Below are positions 60,790-64,000 of a stretch of DNA of 64,000 nt, piece after piece. Source of the DNA: Thermodesulfobacteriota bacterium. Lineage in GTDB: Bacteria > Desulfobacterota > UBA8473. Positions within the stretch are counted from its first letter, which is position 1. Every line of letters begins with the position of its first letter. The position numbers and the translations under genes were made by a program. The stretch lies in assembly GCA_040757775.1 (NCBI GenBank), contig JBFLWQ010000010.1, positions 38,651 through 102,650 of the forward strand, given 5' to 3'. The notes below the pieces were generated by a model, which did not search any database, was not told where the DNA came from, and saw nothing but the letters and a program-made list of their open reading frames with translations.

Positions 60790-63042
60790 TCAGGGGGCAT
60801 GGTGCCCTGTTTCGAATTTTTTGTATATGCCGGCGGGGGTCTGTTTCTGCCAGAGCTGCGCATAGGTTCCGCCGTTGCGTAGCAGTTCTGTATGCGGACC
60901 CTGCTCCACCAGGTGGCCTTCGTTAAAAACGAATACTGAACGAACGCGGGGGGCAGCCTCCAGACGGTGCGTGACCGAAATTACAGTCCTGTCCCTGCCG
61001 AGTTGTTCGAGCAGACGGTCTATTTGGGAGGTGGTGGTGGTATCCTGGGCAGAGGTTACGTCGTCAAGCAGCAAAATGGCCGGGTCGGGTAGAATGGCCC
61101 GGGCAATGGCCAGCTGCTGGCGCAGGCCCGCGGAAAGTTTTCCGCCGCGCTCCCCTACAATTGTTTCGTATCCCCCGGGAAAGCCAGTAATGGTCTCATG
61201 TATGCCCGCTGCTCTGGCTGCTGCTTCGACCTCCTCGTCCGTGGCACCCTGCTTGCCCACGCGGATATTTTCGCGGATTGTGGTATTGAACAGCACGGTG
61301 TCCTGGAATACAATACTCATGTGCTGGCGCAGGGAATCCAGCGTCACCTTCCGCAGGTCCACCCCGTCGATGCAGATGGTGCCTTCCTGCGGATCGTAGA
61401 ACCGCATCAGAAGATTGAGCACCGTGCTCTTGCCGCTTCCGCTCGGTCCTATAAAATTCACCGAACTTTTTATGGGAATGGAAAAGGTCACATTTTTAAG
61501 ATGCACCTGGCCTTCCGTATAGCCGAACGACACGTTGTTAAATGATATCTCGTGGCCAGGGCGGGGCAGCGGAACAGCGTCTGGCGCGTCCGTGATATCG
61601 GGCTTTTCTTGAAGGAGTTGCTCGATTTTCTGCATGCCGCCGGTGGCGCGCACCAGGTATGGTATGCTCCAGGTCAGCTCGTTGATAGCGATAACCAGAC
61701 CCGAAAGCAGTACCTGGAACGAAACAAGACCGCCAATGGTCAGGTAGCCGAAAAAGGTGAGCAGACTGCCGCCCGCTATGGTGAGCATGCCGAATATGGC
61801 GGCGCACCGGCCGGGCACCCGGTCCGTGAGGTAGGAAAGAAAACACGCTCGCATGGTTAAATGGAAGAAATTCACCATCTGCAACTTAAAGCGCTCGGCC
61901 ACCATGTTTTTCAGCCGGAACGCCTTGATCGCCTGCTGCATGCCTATCACGTCCTGAAGTATGGCCGTAATGCGCGCCTGTTCCCTTTTCATGCGGACAT
62001 CGGCCTGCGCGGCGGGCTTTTCGATGCGCTGTTCGGCGCGGTAGCTTACAAAAATGCCAAAGATGACAAACATCGCAAGCTTCCATTCCAGGGCGAACAA
62101 AAGACCCAGTGTGAACAGGACCATCATCAGCTGGCTGATGGCCAGGGGCAGGCAAAGCATGACCGTGTTTTCAACGGCAGCCAGGTCGGTAGTGAACCGC
62201 GACGTGATTTCACCTGCCGAGATCCGGCCAAAAAAGCTCATGGAAAGGCTCTGCAGGTGGCGGTACATACTGAAGCGGAGATCGTTGAGGATTTTTACCG
62301 CAAGGCGGGCATACAGCCAGTCCGTGACCACCTGCATCAGGGCCGCAGCAACCATGGCAAAAACTAGGATGCCGAGCGTCAGCATCAGGACGCGGAAATT
62401 GTGCGGGATAAGCGCATCATCGGTAATGAACTTGAATCCCAGGGGCAGCGCTGCTTCAACGCCCAGGCAGGCGAGGATCAACAGCAGAAACACTCTCATC
62501 TGATTGCGGTACGGCCTGCTCCATCCCAACAGGGCTTTTAAAAAACCCGATATTTTCATTCCCGGTTCTGTTTTTTTGTCTGCTGCCGCTTCCATACCCC
62601 AGTGCCGGCCCGGGCCAGGGATGGATCTTTTAGGCGCCTCTCCCGAGGCGCGCATTTCCTCTACTTGGCTGATGGCTAGCGCCGAGCGGATGCGCACCTG
62701 CAAAAGGGCCGGGTCGAACGGCTTGGAAAGGTGGTCAACGGCCCCCATTTCTAAGCATTTCACCACGCTGTTCATGTCGTCGCTGGCCGATACCACGACC
62801 ACGGGAATGTCTTTGAGCTCGTTGTCGGCTTTCATTTTACGCAGCACCTGAAAGCCGTCCATCTCGGGCATGACCAGGTCCAGCAGAACAACGTCTATGG
62901 CCTGTTCGCGGAGCAGGGAAAGAGCGGCCCGGCCGTCCTCGGCTTCCAAGACCTGGTAGCCGGCTTCCTTAAGGTTGACGCAAAGGAGGGTGCGTGGGAG
63001 TTTTTCGTCGTCAACGACCAGTAGCGTTTTACAAGGTGCCAT
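60790..63042 (-). CDS. Receiver domain fused to an ABC exporter half-transporter
   Basis: A 750-residue protein, start at ATG 63042 (MAPCKTLLVVDDEK), one base after the upstream stop. Residues 1-120 are a complete REC domain: acidic pair D11/D12, phosphoacceptor D55 (VVLLDLVMPEMDG), T/S and Lys (VVVSASD, LSKPFD). After a ~45-residue linker comes an exporter-type membrane domain (about 180-455, six helices, FFGRISAGEITSRFTTDL), then an ABC ATPase (about 495-735). Walker A is GPSGSGKST (532-540) and H-loop SVTHRL. The signature reads LSAGLRQQ, not LSGGQ, and Walker B is ILLLDDVTSAQD, with Asp in place of catalytic Glu. It is a half-transporter. The cargo is unknown. I know no named family with this REC-ABC arrangement. 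Confidence 0.9.
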   Translation of the reverse strand: MAPCKTLLVVDDEKLPRTLLCVNLKEAGYQVLEAEDGRAALSLLREQAIDVVLLDLVMPEMDGFQVLRKMKADNELKDIPVVVVSASDDMNSVVKCLEMGAVDHLSKPFDPALLQVRIRSALAISQVEEMRASGEAPKRSIPGPGRHWGMEAAADKKTEPGMKISGFLKALLGWSRPYRNQMRVFLLLILACLGVEAALPLGFKFITDDALIPHNFRVLMLTLGILVFAMVAAALMQVVTDWLYARLAVKILNDLRFSMYRHLQSLSMSFFGRISAGEITSRFTTDLAAVENTVMLCLPLAISQLMMVLFTLGLLFALEWKLAMFVIFGIFVSYRAEQRIEKPAAQADVRMKREQARITAILQDVIGMQQAIKAFRLKNMVAERFKLQMVNFFHLTMRACFLSYLTDRVPGRCAAIFGMLTIAGGSLLTFFGYLTIGGLVSFQVLLSGLVIAINELTWSIPYLVRATGGMQKIEQLLQEKPDITDAPDAVPLPRPGHEISFNNVSFGYTEGQVHLKNVTFSIPIKSSVNFIGPSGSGKSTVLNLLMRFYDPQEGTICIDGVDLRKVTLDSLRQHMSIVFQDTVLFNTTIRENIRVGKQGATDEEVEAAARAAGIHETITGFPGGYETIVGERGGKLSAGLRQQLAIARAILPDPAILLLDDVTSAQDTTTTSQIDRLLEQLGRDRTVISVTHRLEAAPRVRSVFVFNEGHLVEQGPHTELLRNGGTYAQLWQKQTPAGIYKKFETGHHAP

Positions 63043-63043
63043 G

Positions 63044-63829
63044 TCAAATGCCCTTCCGGTACCGTTCCAGTTCGGTTTTTGCCTTTTGGAATTCCTGCTG
63101 CGAACGTTCGATAAGCGCCTGTGCGCCCGTGAAGGTTCCCTGTTTGGCAAGTAATTCCGTCTCCTTTGCCGCGGCAGAGAGCGCCATTGCGCCAAAGGTG
63201 GCGCTGTTCGATTTGAGCGTGTGCGCCGCCCGTCGCAACGCCTCCATGTTTTTCTGCTCCAGCGCAAGACAAGCCTCTTTTAAAAGCCTGTCCCCGTCCT
63301 TGAAAAAATCGTCCACCAAGGCCGGGAACATGTTATCGGCTTGACGGCCTAGGGTTTCTTTCAGGCGTTTGAGCGCGGTTGTATCCAGCAGGGGTTGTCC
63401 GGGAGTTGCGGCCATGCATTTTGAAGGTATCCGCGAAAGTGCTGTTGCCAGATCCTGTTTGGCAACAGGCTTTGCGATAAAATCGTTCATGCCGCTCTCA
63501 AAATATTTACGGCGGTCTTCGTATCCCGTATCGACTGTCATGGCGACAATCCACGGCCGTCTTTCCGCCGGAATACGGCGCACAATCTCACGTGCTGCAG
63601 CCATGCCGTCCATTTCGGGCATCATAATATCCATCAGCACCAATTCGTAGTCCTGGCACTGCAGCGCCTTCAGAGCTTCTAGCCCGTTGTGCACCACGTC
63701 GGCCTGGCATCCTAGCTGTTTCAGAATTTCCAGGGTAATGATCTGGTCGGTAGCGTTGTCCTCTGCCAAAAGGATGCGCAGAGGGCTGGACTTTTCAGGG
63801 GACTTGGATGACCATGAAGATTCTTCCAT
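63044..63829 (-). CDS. REC-Hpt phosphorelay protein
   Basis: A 261-residue protein: REC domain (about 16-135) with D67 in ELVLMDIMMPEMDG and Lys in FIAKPVAKQDL, then an Hpt domain (about 150-255) with H203 in RRAAHTLKSNSATFGA. There is no output domain; it can accept a phosphoryl group on Asp and carry one on His, so it may pass it from the hybrid kinase to the REC-ABC protein. AAGGA lies 6-7 nt before the ATG. It is the first gene of the operon, 1 nt from the REC-ABC start, and GC-richer than the window average. Confidence 0.93.
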   Translation of the reverse strand: MEESSWSSKSPEKSSPLRILLAEDNATDQIITLEILKQLGCQADVVHNGLEALKALQCQDYELVLMDIMMPEMDGMAAAREIVRRIPAERRPWIVAMTVDTGYEDRRKYFESGMNDFIAKPVAKQDLATALSRIPSKCMAATPGQPLLDTTALKRLKETLGRQADNMFPALVDDFFKDGDRLLKEACLALEQKNMEALRRAAHTLKSNSATFGAMALSAAAKETELLAKQGTFTGAQALIERSQQEFQKAKTELERYRKGI

Positions 63830-64000
63830 TTATTTCCTTTTTGGTTTGTTTTTTGTCGTGTTATTACAAATTATGGTGATTATAAAAGATTTGGCACCAA
63901 ATTTGTGATATATTTTGTTATCAGATTAAAGATAGATTCTTTTCTATTATTATAACGGAATTCGAGTTCTTTTAAATATAATGGAAACTTTTCTTTTGAG
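63830..64000. promoter_or_regulatory. A/T-rich upstream region of the phosphorelay operon
   Basis: No gene in the visible 171 nt. The sequence turns abruptly A/T-rich and holds two minus-strand TATAAT hexamers (within CTTTTATAATCACC and CCGTTATAATAATAG), but neither has a good -35 at 16-18 nt. TTTGGTGCCAAA forms a 12-nt palindrome between them. The operon promoter is probably here. Confidence 0.4.

Noticed and set aside
61861..62851. Plus-strand frames opposite the REC-ABC gene
   Set aside because: Antisense shadows of a gene with unmistakable ABC and REC motifs.

Overview
The window looks like one stretch of a Gram-negative anaerobe of the deltaproteobacterial (Desulfobacterota) type. Outer-membrane and LPS functions (LpxC, GmhA-like isomerase, BtuB with a TonB-like protein) show a diderm cell. 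A ferredoxin-dependent 2-oxoacid oxidoreductase, two acyl-CoA dehydrogenases, two class III CoA-transferases, an Fe-S ene-reductase, QueH and the DapL lysine route fit an anaerobic, acyl-CoA-degrading metabolism. The lineage is inferred from gene content and order; no rRNA is present.

Layout. 0-5 kb: end of uvrB, then (minus strand) a two-domain cNMP-binding protein, miaB and a DUF151 nuclease, plus a DUF502 membrane protein. 5-7.4 kb: panB-panC-panD behind a promoter and a leader RNA ending in an intrinsic terminator, with a mutually exclusive antiterminator pairing. 7.8-9 kb: a small ferredoxin, a 23-bp perfect palindrome and a LysR regulator. 9.8-17.8 kb: a vitamin B12 locus read leftward, btuF-btuC-btuD then btuB-cobQ-tonB, with two cobalamin riboswitches; the second begins inside the btuD coding sequence. 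18-22.7 kb: a GAF/adenylate-cyclase protein whose C-terminus is cut by an in-frame stop, and an Fe-S/FMN/FAD ene-reductase. 22.7-30.4 kb: lpxC, queH, acyl-CoA dehydrogenase, CoA-transferase, polA and a cold-shock gene.

30.7-44.3 kb: an arginine/lysine block (argD, argG, lipoprotein, lysA, dapF, M24 peptidase, dapB, dapL), then folK, a lytic transglycosylase, pgsA and tRNA-Gly/tRNA-Cys. Between argG and the lipoprotein gene lies a small accessory region: two toxin/antitoxin-like pairs and a restriction-type nuclease, each preceded by a related repeat, like a cassette array. 44.4-55.4 kb: metallo-hydrolase, mobB-mobA, acyl-CoA dehydrogenase, CoA-transferase, a 2-oxoacid:ferredoxin oxidoreductase with fused alpha-beta subunits, Nudix, HD, dut and gmhA.

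55.4-64 kb is accessory: DUF2442, a broken DUF4160 gene, an HTH-nuclease protein, and then a visibly GC-richer three-gene signalling operon. It encodes REC-Hpt, a response-regulator receiver fused to an ABC exporter half-transporter, and a membrane hybrid histidine kinase with PAS, two REC domains and Hpt. The receiver-ABC fusion inside a complete phosphorelay is the best candidate here for an undescribed system. Intergenic spaces carry several families of dispersed palindromic repeats, some of which reach into ORF ends.
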